Shown piece by piece: positions 1 through 7,901 of a DNA stretch of 64,000 nucleotides. How positions within the stretch are numbered: position 1 is the first letter of the stretch; every line of letters starts with the position of its first letter. Under the pieces are notes generated by a model. The model ran no database searches. It was given only the letters and a program-made list of their open reading frames with translations, and was not told the origin of the DNA. Origin of the DNA: Litorivivens lipolytica (GTDB lineage Bacteria > Pseudomonadota > Gammaproteobacteria > Pseudomonadales > Spongiibacteraceae). The stretch lies in the NCBI RefSeq assembly GCF_014191715.1, contig NZ_JACHWY010000001.1:806001-870000 (forward strand). The letters are read 5' to 3'. A program made the position numbers and the translations under genes.

Positions 1-73
1 ACTGACCGGTATTACCCTGGTACTGGTAGTTCTCGCCGGTCGCCTTGGGCGCACTCCGGGAGCCCTCACATGA
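1..73 (+). CDS. potH: Polyamine ABC transporter permease (PotH-like), C-terminal end only
   Basis: An open frame enters from the left edge and stops at the TGA at 71-73. About 23 residues remain: a hydrophobic stretch rich in Leu and Val, then a short basic tail, as at the end of a membrane permease. The next gene is PotI-like and the one after is a PotF-like binding protein, so this is most likely PotH, the partner permease of a putrescine or spermidine importer. The assignment rests on position; the fragment is too short to recognise alone. Confidence 0.6.
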   Translation, partial: LTGITLVLVVLAGRLGRTPGALT

Positions 74-92
74 TGGCGCAGGAGATTTGGGC

Positions 93-863
93 ATGAGGCG
101 TCGCAACCCCTTGGTTACCAGCGCTGCCGTCGGCGTTTACGCCTTCCTCTACATTCCGCTGATTGTGGTAGCGATCTTTTCGTTTAACGATTCGCGCCTC
201 AATGCGGAGTGGGTCGGCTTTACCATGAAATGGTATCGCCAGCTGATCGAGAATGATGCCATGCTGCAGGCCGCCGCCAATTCGTTGATTATTGCAAGCT
301 GTGCCGCTATTGCCGCTGGCGTTCTCGGCACACTGGCTGGCGTTGCCCTGCACCGTTTTCGCCAGAAATGGCTGACGGCACTGGTGCTCGGCCCGGTCGC
401 CATGCCCGACATCCTGATCGGTGTCAGCCTGCTGCTAACCTTTATGCTGATGAATATCAGCCTTGGCATGATGTCGATCATTCTGGCGCACGTCACCTTC
501 TGTATTGGCTTTGTCGCCATGGCGGTACAGTCCCGGATGGCCGGCATGGACGACAGTTTGCTGGAGGCCGCCCGCGATCTCGGCGCAAGCCAATGGCAGA
601 GTTTTCGCCTGATTACCCTGCCCCTGCTGATGCCTGGGATCGTGGCGGGCATGATGATGGCGTTCACGCTGTCGATTGATGACTTTGTCGTGACCTTTTT
701 CACTGCCGGCGTCGGCAGCTCTACCTTGCCGCTGGAGATTTACTCCATGGTCAAGATTGCTGTCACTCCGGAAGTTAACGCGGTATCAACCCTGCTGATG
801 TTGCTGACGCTGATATTGATTACCGCCCTGTCGCGTTTTTCACCGCAATCCCTTCGGAGCTGA
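93..863 (+). CDS. potI: Polyamine ABC transporter permease, PotI-like
   Basis: Inner-membrane permease of a putrescine/spermidine ABC importer; with PotH it forms the channel energised by the PotG/PotA ATPase. The protein of about 256 aa has several hydrophobic segments and a clear EAA loop (EAARDLGASQWQSF, near residues 158-171), the cytoplasmic contact for the ATPase. An in-frame ATG exists at 45, but the ATG at 93 is preferred because a GGAG lies about 8 nt before it and translation then starts just after the potH stop. It is followed after 5 bp by the binding-protein gene, so potH-potI-potF are co-transcribed. Substrate specificity (putrescine or spermidine) cannot be told from sequence. 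Confidence 0.9.
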   Translation: MRRRNPLVTSAAVGVYAFLYIPLIVVAIFSFNDSRLNAEWVGFTMKWYRQLIENDAMLQAAANSLIIASCAAIAAGVLGTLAGVALHRFRQKWLTALVLGPVAMPDILIGVSLLLTFMLMNISLGMMSIILAHVTFCIGFVAMAVQSRMAGMDDSLLEAARDLGASQWQSFRLITLPLLMPGIVAGMMMAFTLSIDDFVVTFFTAGVGSSTLPLEIYSMVKIAVTPEVNAVSTLLMLLTLILITALSRFSPQSLRS

Positions 864-868
864 AAGCC

Positions 869-1936
869 ATGAAGAAACTTGTCACCGCTGTGGTTTTGAG
901 TCTGACCGCGCTGGTCTCACCTGCGCAGGCCCAGAAAACGCTAAACCTGTTTAACTGGAACGACTATATTGCAGACGAAACCGTTGCCCGGTTCGAGCAG
1001 CAATGTGACTGCAAGGTTGTGCAGGACTATTTTTCTTCCACAGAAGAAATGATGGCCAAACTGCTCGCCGGCGGCGGTGATTATGATGTGGTCATTCCCA
1101 CCCAGAACGCGGTTGAAGCACTGATCAAGCAAGGCTTTCTGATGCCGCTGGATAAAAGCAAACTGGGAAATGTAAAAAACATGGGCCCGGGCTTTATGAA
1201 TCGCAGCTACGATCCAGGCAATCAGTACAGCCTGCCTTATGCATTCACCACAACCCTTATTGGCTACAACGAAAACAAGCTGCAGGAATTGGGCATTGAT
1301 CCGAGTGACTGGCGCGTGATCTTTGACCCCACGATACTGGCCAAAATCAAAGGCAAGGTGACCGTCATGGATGACTCGGAAGAACTGATAGCGGCCGCGC
1401 TTAAATATCTTGGTTACTCGGTGAATGACACTAACGAGCAACACCTCAAGGAAGCCCAAGCCGTTATTCTCAAAGCCAAACCTTTCTGGGCCGCGTTTAA
1501 TTCCTCAAGCTATATCAAGGAACTGACCGTCGGTAATATCTGGGTTGCCCACGGCTACTCCAGTGACATGTTTCAGGCACGTAGCGACGCCCAGGAAGCC
1601 GGTCGCCCGTTTACCGTTGGCTTTGTTCTGCCCAAACAGGGGGCGGTCTTGGCTCTGGATAACATGGTGATACCGAAAAAGGCCCGCAGCCCGGAACTGG
1701 CCCATCAGTTTATTAATTTCATGATGGCGCCGGAAAATGCCGCCGAGCTCACCAACATCGTTGGAACCGGCAACCCGAACGCCGAAGCCAAGCGCCTTAT
1801 CGAGCCTGAAATTCTCGCCATCAATGCAATTTTCCCCAGCGAAGAACAGCTCAAAACCCTGGAAACCATCAGCGCAAGAAATTCTAAAGAGCGCCGCTTC
1901 ACCAGTCGTCTGTGGACGGAAATCAAAGTTCGCTGA
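869..1936 (+). CDS. potF: Periplasmic polyamine-binding protein, PotF/PotD-like
   Basis: Periplasmic solute-binding protein that delivers putrescine or spermidine to the PotHI permease. The 355-aa product starts with a cleavable signal peptide ending in Ala-Gln-Ala near residue 21. It then has the family opening LNLFNWNDYI and a closed two-lobe extracellular-protein-type-1 fold, including the segment WVAHGYSSDMF and a late LDNMVIPK. It starts 5 bp after potI. A strong hairpin follows the stop, so it ends the operon. Here the binding-protein gene is last in the operon rather than first. Whether it prefers putrescine (PotF) or spermidine (PotD) is not resolved. Confidence 0.88.
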   Translation: MKKLVTAVVLSLTALVSPAQAQKTLNLFNWNDYIADETVARFEQQCDCKVVQDYFSSTEEMMAKLLAGGGDYDVVIPTQNAVEALIKQGFLMPLDKSKLGNVKNMGPGFMNRSYDPGNQYSLPYAFTTTLIGYNENKLQELGIDPSDWRVIFDPTILAKIKGKVTVMDDSEELIAAALKYLGYSVNDTNEQHLKEAQAVILKAKPFWAAFNSSSYIKELTVGNIWVAHGYSSDMFQARSDAQEAGRPFTVGFVLPKQGAVLALDNMVIPKKARSPELAHQFINFMMAPENAAELTNIVGTGNPNAEAKRLIEPEILAINAIFPSEEQLKTLETISARNSKERRFTSRLWTEIKVR

Positions 1937-1970
1937 TTCCAAGCATTTAGTTCTAGCCTTAACGTAAATA

Positions 1971-1996
1971 TCGCACACCTGCCGGTGTGCGATTTC
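1971..1996 (+). terminator. Intrinsic terminator after potF
   Basis: A perfect 9-bp stem (TCGCACACC / GGTGTGCGA) with a 4-nt loop spans 1971-1992. It is followed by TTTCGCATTTT on the plus strand, 35 bp downstream of the potF stop. Confidence 0.75.
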
Positions 1997-2108
1997 GCAT
2001 TTTCGTATTTCACCCAGTATAGCTGTGGCAAATTACCGCCATCCGATTTGAGATCGCCCCGCCGTCGATTTACTTTCTCCTCAAGCCAACTTAACAAGGA
2101 GAAACACC

Positions 2109-2591
2109 ATGAAGCGCACTCAACATTTCTTGATCGCTGCCGGTTTCACGCTGTTTTCTTCAGCCGCACTCGCAGTCGAATGTAACGCGCCCGAGTTGCC
2201 GAATGTTCCCGACGGCGATTCCGCCACACAGTCACAGATGGAACAGGCTAAAGCTGAGGTAAAAGACTTCGCTCAGGAAAGCGAAAACTATTTGAGCTGC
2301 TTGCAAGACAAAGCGGCCGATGCGACCGCGGATGAACGACGCGAGATCGCGCAGATGTACGACGCCATGCTGCGCAAAATGAATGAGGCTTCAGCCGAGA
2401 TGCAGGATGCGGCTCACGACTTTCAGGAGCGCGTGGCCGACAACATGCAAAAGGCTGACGCCGCCACGCAGGATGAGCAAGACGCCATTGCTGAAGTGTA
2501 TAGGGACATGATGGATACACTGCGCACAGCCTCTAACGAGGTGAAAGAAGCCTGGCAGGATTATCAGCAGGACACTGAAGAAGCCGAGTAA
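2109..2591 (+). CDS. Small secreted helical protein of unknown function
   Basis: The 160-aa product has a signal peptide ending in Ala-Leu-Ala near residue 22. The mature part starts with a Cys (VECNAP), then a short Pro-rich piece, then a long acidic helical region rich in Ala, Glu, Gln and Asp with a heptad-like pattern. A second Cys lies in the motif YLSCLQ, so one disulfide between the two is possible. Small secreted proteins with a similar layout (Cys near the mature N-terminus, a Pro-rich spacer, then a Tyr-x-x-Cys-Leu helix) are familiar from marine gammaproteobacteria, but no function is known to me. The start is well supported by AAGGAGA 7 nt upstream. It is monocistronic, flanked by terminators on both sides. 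Confidence 0.8.
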   Translation: MKRTQHFLIAAGFTLFSSAALAVECNAPELPNVPDGDSATQSQMEQAKAEVKDFAQESENYLSCLQDKAADATADERREIAQMYDAMLRKMNEASAEMQDAAHDFQERVADNMQKADAATQDEQDAIAEVYRDMMDTLRTASNEVKEAWQDYQQDTEEAE

Positions 2592-2599
2592 AACCAGCA

Positions 2600-2634
2600 G
2601 GCTGTCTCCGCCCGGAGACAGCCTTTTGTATTTC
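2600..2634. terminator. Terminator between the secreted protein and the VWA gene
   Basis: An 11-bp perfect stem (GGCTGTCTCCG / CGGAGACAGCC, 2600-2623) is followed by TTTTGTATTTCTTA on the plus strand. It lies between two convergent genes. The T-rich side favours termination of plus-strand transcription; the minus-strand side has few T residues. Confidence 0.8.
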
Positions 2635-3810
2635 TTATTTGGCCAAATAGGCCATCGCATCTTCCAGCCCTTTCAGCGTCAGCGGGTACATATGCCCCTC
2701 CATCTGCTTGTAGGCCAGATCAATGGACTGGGTCCAACCCCATTCGTCCTGAGGCACCGGGTTAATCCAAGCGACCTTGTCGTAAGTTGATTTAACGCGA
2801 TCAACCCAGACCTCACCGGCTTCGTCATTCCAGTGCTCAACACTGCCACCCGGCTGCAGAATTTCGTAGGGTGACATGGACGCATCCCCGACGAAGATCA
2901 CTTTATAATCCGCGCTGTACTTGTGCAGGATATCCAGCGTCGGCGTGCGCTCTGCGTGACGGCGAATATTGTTTTTCCAGACTGACTCGTACAGGTAGTT
3001 ATGGAAGTAAAAATATTCCATATGCTTGAACTCTGTGCGAGCTGCAGAAAACAACTCTTCGCAGGTTTTTACGTAAGGGTCCATCGAACCACCCACGTCG
3101 AAAAACAACAGCACTTTTACCGCATTGTGGCGCTCGGGCACCATCTTGATGTCCAGTAGGCCGGCATTGCGTGCGGTAGAGGTGATGGTGTCATCGAGAT
3201 CCAGCTCATCGGCAGCACCGGTGCGGGCAAACTTGCGCAGCCTTCTCAGCGCTATTTTGATATTGCGCGTGCCCAGCTCAACACTGTCGTCGAGGTTTTT
3301 GAAATCCCGCTTTTCCCAAACCTTAACCGCTTTTTTGTTTTTGCTCTCTCCGCCAACGCGAATCCCTTCCGGGTGATAACCGCTGTGACCAAAGGGTGAG
3401 GTGCCACCGGTTCCGATCCACTTGTTACCGCCTTCGTGACGCTCCTTTTGCTCCTCCAGACGCTTTTTGAATTCCTCAATCAGCTTGTCTAGCCCGCCGA
3501 GAGATTCAATTTTCGCCTTCTCTTCTTCGGTCAGCTGCTTAAGAAACTCGGTGCGCAACCAGTCATCCGGAATCATCGCCTCGATAACATCGTCCAGCGT
3601 TTCCAGATCACGAAAATAGCGCCCAAAGGCCAAGTCAAAACGATCGTAGTACTTTTCGTCCTTGACCATACAAATACGCGCGAGGTGGTAGAACTCGTCG
3701 ATGTCGGCAAACACCAGGCGTGCCTTCAAGGCCGAAATCAGATCCAGCAATTCACGGATACTGACCGGTACTCCGGATTCCTTGAGCGTATAGAAAAAGC
3801 TGACAAGCAT
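2635..3810 (-). CDS. VWA domain protein, CoxE-like, partner of the MoxR ATPase
   Basis: A 391-aa cytoplasmic protein with an N-terminal helical region, a charged linker (about 95-170) and a C-terminal von Willebrand A domain. The metal-site motif reads DVGGSMD at about 238-244 where the classic form is DxSxS, so the first Ser is Gly; this variant is what I recall for this subfamily. VWA proteins paired with MoxR AAA+ ATPases are thought to act as chaperones that insert metal or mature partner complexes; the target here is unknown. It starts 6 bp after the moxR-like stop, so the two are translationally close. There is no signal peptide or membrane segment. It is last in the minus-strand cluster that begins at dnaX. 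Confidence 0.85.
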   Translation of the reverse strand: MLVSFFYTLKESGVPVSIRELLDLISALKARLVFADIDEFYHLARICMVKDEKYYDRFDLAFGRYFRDLETLDDVIEAMIPDDWLRTEFLKQLTEEEKAKIESLGGLDKLIEEFKKRLEEQKERHEGGNKWIGTGGTSPFGHSGYHPEGIRVGGESKNKKAVKVWEKRDFKNLDDSVELGTRNIKIALRRLRKFARTGAADELDLDDTITSTARNAGLLDIKMVPERHNAVKVLLFFDVGGSMDPYVKTCEELFSAARTEFKHMEYFYFHNYLYESVWKNNIRRHAERTPTLDILHKYSADYKVIFVGDASMSPYEILQPGGSVEHWNDEAGEVWVDRVKSTYDKVAWINPVPQDEWGWTQSIDLAYKQMEGHMYPLTLKGLEDAMAYLAK

Positions 3811-3816
3811 AAGCGG

Positions 3817-4665
3817 TTAACCACGGCTCTCGCGACGGTGCATGAAGGCCAGGCGCTCCAGCAGGTGAACGTCCTGCTCGTTTTTCAGCAGCGCGCCATA
3901 CAAGGGCGGGATCGCCTTGCTGCCATCGCGGTTCTTGAGAATTTCATCTGGCACGTCATCGGCCATCAGGAGTTTCAGCCAGTCAATCAGCTCGGAGGTT
4001 GAAGGTTTTTTCTTCAGGCCAGGAATGCTGCGCACATCAAAAAAGACTTCCAGCGCCTCATTGACCAGTGTTTGCTTCGCATCCGGGTGGTGAACCGCCA
4101 CAATTTTCTGCATGGTTTCCCGGTCAGGGAAATTAATGAAGTGGAAGAAACAGCGACGCAGGAAGGCGTCGGGCAGTTCTTTTTCATTGTTACTGGTGAT
4201 AATAATGATGGGGCGATGCTTGGCTTTCACCGTCTCGCCGGTTTCATAGACGTGAAACTCCATCTTGTCGAGTTCGACCAGCAGGTCATTGGGGAATTCG
4301 ATATCGGCCTTGTCGATCTCGTCGATCAGCAGCACGACCTGCTCATCCGCATCAAAAGCTTCCCAGAGTTTGCCGCGTTTGATGTAGTTGCTGATATCGT
4401 GCACCTTGTCGTCACCCAGCTGGGAATCACGCAGGCGCGATACCGCGTCGTATTCATAGAGCCCCTGCTGCGCCTTGGTGGTGGACTTGATGTGCCACTG
4501 CAGCAGTTTTTTACCGAGGCCCTTGGCGACCTCTTCCGCCAGCATCGTTTTACCCGTGCCGGGCTCACCCTTGATCAGCAGCGGGCGCTGCAGCGCAACT
4601 GCAGAGTTAACCGCCAGACGAAGATCGTCTGTAGCGACGTAATTTTCAGTTCCTTCAAACTTCAT
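3817..4665 (-). CDS. MoxR-family AAA+ ATPase
   Basis: A 282-aa AAA+ ATPase of the MoxR group. Visible motifs are Walker A GEPGTGKT (33-40), Walker B VLLIDEIDKA (111-120), and a sensor-type segment ITSNNEKELPDAFLRRC around 157-173 containing an arginine-finger candidate. MoxR ATPases remodel partner proteins together with a VWA protein, which is exactly the next gene. Upstream is a small membrane protein gene 20 bp away. The start ATG at 4663-4665 gives the usual family length. The client complex is not visible in this window. Confidence 0.9.
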   Translation of the reverse strand: MKFEGTENYVATDDLRLAVNSAVALQRPLLIKGEPGTGKTMLAEEVAKGLGKKLLQWHIKSTTKAQQGLYEYDAVSRLRDSQLGDDKVHDISNYIKRGKLWEAFDADEQVVLLIDEIDKADIEFPNDLLVELDKMEFHVYETGETVKAKHRPIIIITSNNEKELPDAFLRRCFFHFINFPDRETMQKIVAVHHPDAKQTLVNEALEVFFDVRSIPGLKKKPSTSELIDWLKLLMADDVPDEILKNRDGSKAIPPLYGALLKNEQDVHLLERLAFMHRRESRG

Positions 4666-4685
4666 AGTTTTGTCCTTTCACTCAC

Positions 4686-5120
4686 TTATTCAGGTTGCGG
4701 CGTGCGCTCAGCGTCGCCGCTGTCATTCAGTGTTGGCGCTTGGCGTTGCTCGCTTTCATAAGCGCGACCGCGCTGCCGATTGGAAATAAACCAGCCAGCG
4801 ACCAGCGCCAGCATAAAGGCGCCGAGACAGGCACCGCCCAGGATGTTCATGGCTTCGATGGCTTCCTGGGTGTTACCAACAAAGGCACCCAGCGATACAA
4901 CCACCAGCGCGGGCACCAGAATCTCGTTGCTGCTTTCATGCACCACCGGCAACAACAGCAGAGTAATGGCCACAAAGCGAATTGCGGTGCGTGCGTAGGT
5001 ATTACCGATCACGCGGGTCCACAGCCAACCAATGGCAATCAGAACCAAACAGGCGCCTAGGTAAGCACCCCAAGCAGTCATATATTCTTGCCGTTCGATT
5101 AAGCCTTCCATATTTACCAA
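4686..5120 (-). CDS. Small integral membrane protein, unknown function
   Basis: A 144-aa protein with four likely membrane helices (near residues 16-34, 45-60, 69-84 and 93-112) and a charged C-terminal tail of about 30 residues. I do not recognise a named family. Its place between ycgN and the MoxR-VWA pair suggests a membrane partner of that pair. The start is uncertain: a TTG at 5118-5120 has AAGGA 5 nt upstream, an ATG lies three codons later, and a further ATG at 5081 (MTAWGAYLG) would start right before the first helix. The TTG/ATG pair near 5111-5120 is favoured by the ribosome-binding site. Confidence 0.7.
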   Translation of the reverse strand: MVNMEGLIERQEYMTAWGAYLGACLVLIAIGWLWTRVIGNTYARTAIRFVAITLLLLPVVHESSNEILVPALVVVSLGAFVGNTQEAIEAMNILGGACLGAFMLALVAGWFISNRQRGRAYESEQRQAPTLNDSGDAERTPQPE

Positions 5121-5128
5121 TCAGATCC

Positions 5129-5165
5129 TTAATTCACCCAGTGAATCTTTAATTTACCCAGTGAA
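5129..5165. repeat. Tandem 17-bp duplication of the ycgN 3' end
   Basis: The 17 bases at 5149-5165, which encode the last codons and stop of ycgN on the minus strand, recur at 5129-5145 with one mismatch (offset 20 bp). The extra copy lies outside the gene, in a different frame, so it has no coding effect. It looks like a slippage or micro-duplication event. Confidence 0.8.
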
Positions 5166-5589
5166 CAATGTGCTCTTCCAGACCATCCGGGTGTACATGA
5201 CGCTCGCTGACACAGAGCCCCATAATCGAATGCCCTTCTTCGTGAACCCGGTTGCGGTCACCGCATACCAGATGGTGCCACTCCGGTAATCCACGACCGT
5301 CCTGCAGCCGTCGATAGGAACAGCTCTCGGGCAACCACTGCAGATCATCTACGTCATTTGGCGTCAGTTTGACGCAGGTGGGCTCTTTTTCGAGGCGCTC
5401 AGCGTAATGGCTACACTGGCAGGTTTCAACATCCAGCCACTGGCAAGCCACCCGTGTGTAGTAGATATCGCCCGTATCCTCATCTTCCAGCTTGTGCAGA
5501 CAGCACTTGCCACAACCGTCGCAGAGTGACTCCCACTCGGTCGCAGTCATGTCAGACAAGGCTTTGGTTTCCCAGAATTTTTCCACCAT
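5149..5589 (-). CDS. ycgN: YcgN-family cysteine-cluster protein
   Basis: A 146-aa cytosolic protein of the UPF0153/YcgN family, whose conserved cysteines probably bind a metal or Fe-S cluster. Seen here: CDGCGKCC near residues 23-30, then ACQWLDVETCQC, PTC, ESC and later LVC and GLC. The function is not established. Its ATG (5587-5589) overlaps the ycgL stop as TGATG, so the two are translationally coupled; an upstream TTG at 5592 is the other in-frame possibility. The order rnd-ycgL-ycgN is a usual gammaproteobacterial arrangement. Confidence 0.9.
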   Translation of the reverse strand: MVEKFWETKALSDMTATEWESLCDGCGKCCLHKLEDEDTGDIYYTRVACQWLDVETCQCSHYAERLEKEPTCVKLTPNDVDDLQWLPESCSYRRLQDGRGLPEWHHLVCGDRNRVHEEGHSIMGLCVSERHVHPDGLEEHIVHWVN

Positions 5590-5846
5590 CAACTCCGGGC
5601 TGATGCGTCCGGGACCGGCGGCATCTGCAGGTAAAACCCCTGATCGGCAATCGACTCGAGGACTTTCGGTGCTTCCGCCCGGGCCAACTTGCGTTCCGGG
5701 GTCAACACCAGGGTCATGGCTAGCTCAGGAGCGCCGAACTGCTTTAGCAGAGGCTCCGGCACCCGCTCCAGCCCCTCACTCTTCTCGACATAAAGGTACA
5801 TGCCCTCTTTTTTGGGGCTGCGATAGATACTGACGATGACCTTCAT
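5589..5846 (-). CDS. ycgL: YcgL-domain protein
   Basis: An 85-aa cytosolic protein of the YcgL family, recognised from the N-terminal [20 protein letters not shown] and the [10 protein letters not shown] segment. The biochemical role is unknown; it is generally found next to rnd (minD-minE-ycgL-rnd in relatives of E. coli). Its start overlaps the rnd stop (ATGA) and its stop overlaps ycgN, so it lies inside a translationally coupled trio. Length is close to the family's usual 85-100 residues. Confidence 0.9.
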   Translation of the reverse strand: MKVIVSIYRSPKKEGMYLYVEKSEGLERVPEPLLKQFGAPELAMTLVLTPERKLARAEAPKVLESIADQGFYLQMPPVPDASARS

Positions 5847-6943
5847 GCTTCTCGGCTTCCAAATAATGCGTGTAGAGTGTCGGCCAGCAATTCACTGCGC
5901 CAGCCGCGATAATCCGCGGGTAGTCCCTGCTGCCGGACGGTTTCTTCCAGCAGCTTCTTACTCATGATGACGTCGCGGGATATCCCCAGCGTTTCACTGA
6001 GTTTGTCGACCTGCTGACGCAGGGATTTCATCTGATCCCGCCCTTCACCGGCCGGGGGCGGTAACAATAGCTCGTTCTGAGTCAGCGGCGGCACATCCTC
6101 AATCGCCTCACAGATCGCATCCCCGAAGCGTCGAACGATCGACGGGGTAATATCCTTCAGTCGCGACAGGTCAGACGAACTCTGAGGCTGGCGCCGCACG
6201 ACATCCACGCACAGGGCATCTTTCAGAATGCGTCCGCGCGGCACATCCCGCTCACGGGCTTCGGTTTCCCGCCAGGTGCAAAGGGCCTTCAGCCGAGCCT
6301 GTTCGGACGCCGACAGTTTCCAACCGGACTTTACCCGCTGATAGTACTGCTCGGGCGCAAGCGGCTGCGCCGAGTTGACCTGACGCTCGCCCTCTTCTTG
6401 CCACCAGCCGAAACGACCGCTTTCTTCAAGTATCGACTGCAGTTTCCGGTATACCGGCAACAGGTGAACCACATCCAGAGCTGCATAAAGGCACTGGGAA
6501 TCACTCAGGGGGCGTTGCAACCAATTGGATCGGGTTTCGCCCTTGTCCACTTCGATATCCAGCAACTCGGCCACCAACCGCTGGTAGCCCATGCCGCTAT
6601 CCAGACTGGCAAGCGCTGCGCCGACCTGAGTATCCAGTAATGGCCGGGGCACAACACCGAACAAGCGCTGAAACACTTCAAAGTCTTCACTGACCGAATG
6701 CATGACCTTGACCGGCGAAGCGCAGGTCAGCAGTTGCTGAAGAGCTTGCCAGTCACTGATGGCCAGAGGGTCAACGAGATAGACCGCCTCGCCATCTGAC
6801 AACTGCAACAGCGCCGGAATCGGATAGAACGTATCCGTTCGCATGAACTCGGTATCGAGAGCCAGCACCTCTGCCTGCGCCAGCTGCTGGCACATGGTCT
6901 CTAGAACCGCATCGCTGTCTATATACTGGTAATCGACGCTCAT
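5843..6943 (-). CDS. rnd: Ribonuclease D
   Basis: A 3'-5' exoribonuclease that trims tRNA and other stable RNA precursors in the cytosol. The 366-aa protein has the DEDD exonuclease domain: LALDTEFM (Exo I, Asp and Glu near 30-32), SVSEDFEVF (Exo II) and a Tyr-x3-Asp Exo III (YAALDVVHL). This is followed by an HRDC-type helical domain around 205-290. The ATG at 6941-6943 overlaps the recR stop as TGATG; an in-frame GTG one codon earlier is less likely. It is coupled to recR upstream and ycgL downstream. Confidence 0.94.
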   Translation of the reverse strand: MSVDYQYIDSDAVLETMCQQLAQAEVLALDTEFMRTDTFYPIPALLQLSDGEAVYLVDPLAISDWQALQQLLTCASPVKVMHSVSEDFEVFQRLFGVVPRPLLDTQVGAALASLDSGMGYQRLVAELLDIEVDKGETRSNWLQRPLSDSQCLYAALDVVHLLPVYRKLQSILEESGRFGWWQEEGERQVNSAQPLAPEQYYQRVKSGWKLSASEQARLKALCTWRETEARERDVPRGRILKDALCVDVVRRQPQSSSDLSRLKDITPSIVRRFGDAICEAIEDVPPLTQNELLLPPPAGEGRDQMKSLRQQVDKLSETLGISRDVIMSKKLLEETVRQQGLPADYRGWRSELLADTLHALFGSREA

Positions 6944-7545
6944 CACTCAACGACCCTGCGACCGCTCAGCGCATGGGCCAGCGTACCGCTGTCGACATAT
7001 TCCAGCTCACCCCCCAGCGGCACGCCGTGGGCAATGCGGGACACCTTGACCCCCATTTGCCGCAACTGTTCGGTGATGTAGTAGGCGGTCGCCTCGCCTT
7101 CCACCGTGGGATTGGTCGCCAGAATCAATTCACTGATCTGAAGGGACTGGGCGCGCTCGATCAGTCGGTCGATACCGATATCCTCGGGACCGATACCATC
7201 TATCGGAGACAGGTGTCCCATCAGCACAAAATATTGACCGTTGTAGCCGCCAGCCTGCTCGAAAGCGATCACATCCGCCGGGGACTCCACCACGCAGAGG
7301 GTGGTTTTGTCTCGCTTTTCACTGGCGCATAGATGGCAGACCGCCTGCTCGGTAAGACAGCGACAGTGTTGGCAGTGGCCGATATGCCCGACCGCTTTCT
7401 CCAGAGCCGCACTCAAGGCCAGTGCACCCTCTCGCTTGTGCTGCAGCAGGTTGAAGGCCATACGCTGGGCCGATTTGCGCCCCACCCCCTGCAACACCCG
7501 CAGAGCATCAATCAATTCTTCAATCAGAGGGCTGTAGTGACTCAT
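6943..7545 (-). CDS. recR: Recombination mediator RecR
   Basis: Part of the RecFOR pathway, loading RecA at single-strand gaps. The 200-aa protein shows the full family layout: an N-terminal helix-hairpin-helix ([17 protein letters not shown]), a four-Cys zinc finger ([16 protein letters not shown] near 58-73), a Toprim domain starting with [13 protein letters not shown], and the conserved C-terminal [13 protein letters not shown]. It sits in the classic dnaX-ebfC-recR order, 28 bp from ebfC. Confidence 0.97.
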   Translation of the reverse strand: MSHYSPLIEELIDALRVLQGVGRKSAQRMAFNLLQHKREGALALSAALEKAVGHIGHCQHCRCLTEQAVCHLCASEKRDKTTLCVVESPADVIAFEQAGGYNGQYFVLMGHLSPIDGIGPEDIGIDRLIERAQSLQISELILATNPTVEGEATAYYITEQLRQMGVKVSRIAHGVPLGGELEYVDSGTLAHALSGRRVVE

Positions 7546-7573
7546 TCAAGCGCGACTCATTAATTCGAAAGGC

Positions 7574-7885
7574 TTACTGAAACGGAAAACCGCCGGGCAC
7601 GCCGGAAAACATTTTTCCAAGCGCACTTTTGTTACTCTCCTCCACCCGGCGAACCGCATCGTTGACCGCAGCGGCCAGCAGATCCTCAAGCAGACTTTTG
7701 TCTTCACTCAACAGGCTTTCATCAAGCTGCACCGCACGCACGGAATGACGCCCGTTCATAGTGACCTTGACCATGCCGGCCCCCGATTCGCCGACCACTT
7801 CCTGCTTGGCCAGATCTTCCTGGGCCTTTTGCATCTGCTCCTGCATTTTGCCGGCTTGCTTCATTAAATCATTCAGGTCTTTCAT
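7574..7885 (-). CDS. ebfC: Nucleoid-associated protein, YbaB/EbfC family
   Basis: A 103-aa DNA-binding protein that forms dimers and coats the nucleoid. The N-terminal helix is rich in Met, Gln and Lys ([20 protein letters not shown]), followed by the family core [18 protein letters not shown] and a C-terminal helix, ending with the usual Pro/Gly/Phe tail. It lies between dnaX (16 bp upstream) and recR, as in most gammaproteobacteria. Confidence 0.95.
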   Translation of the reverse strand: MKDLNDLMKQAGKMQEQMQKAQEDLAKQEVVGESGAGMVKVTMNGRHSVRAVQLDESLLSEDKSLLEDLLAAAVNDAVRRVEESNKSALGKMFSGVPGGFPFQ

Positions 7886-7901
7886 GACGCTTCCTCAATA
7901 T

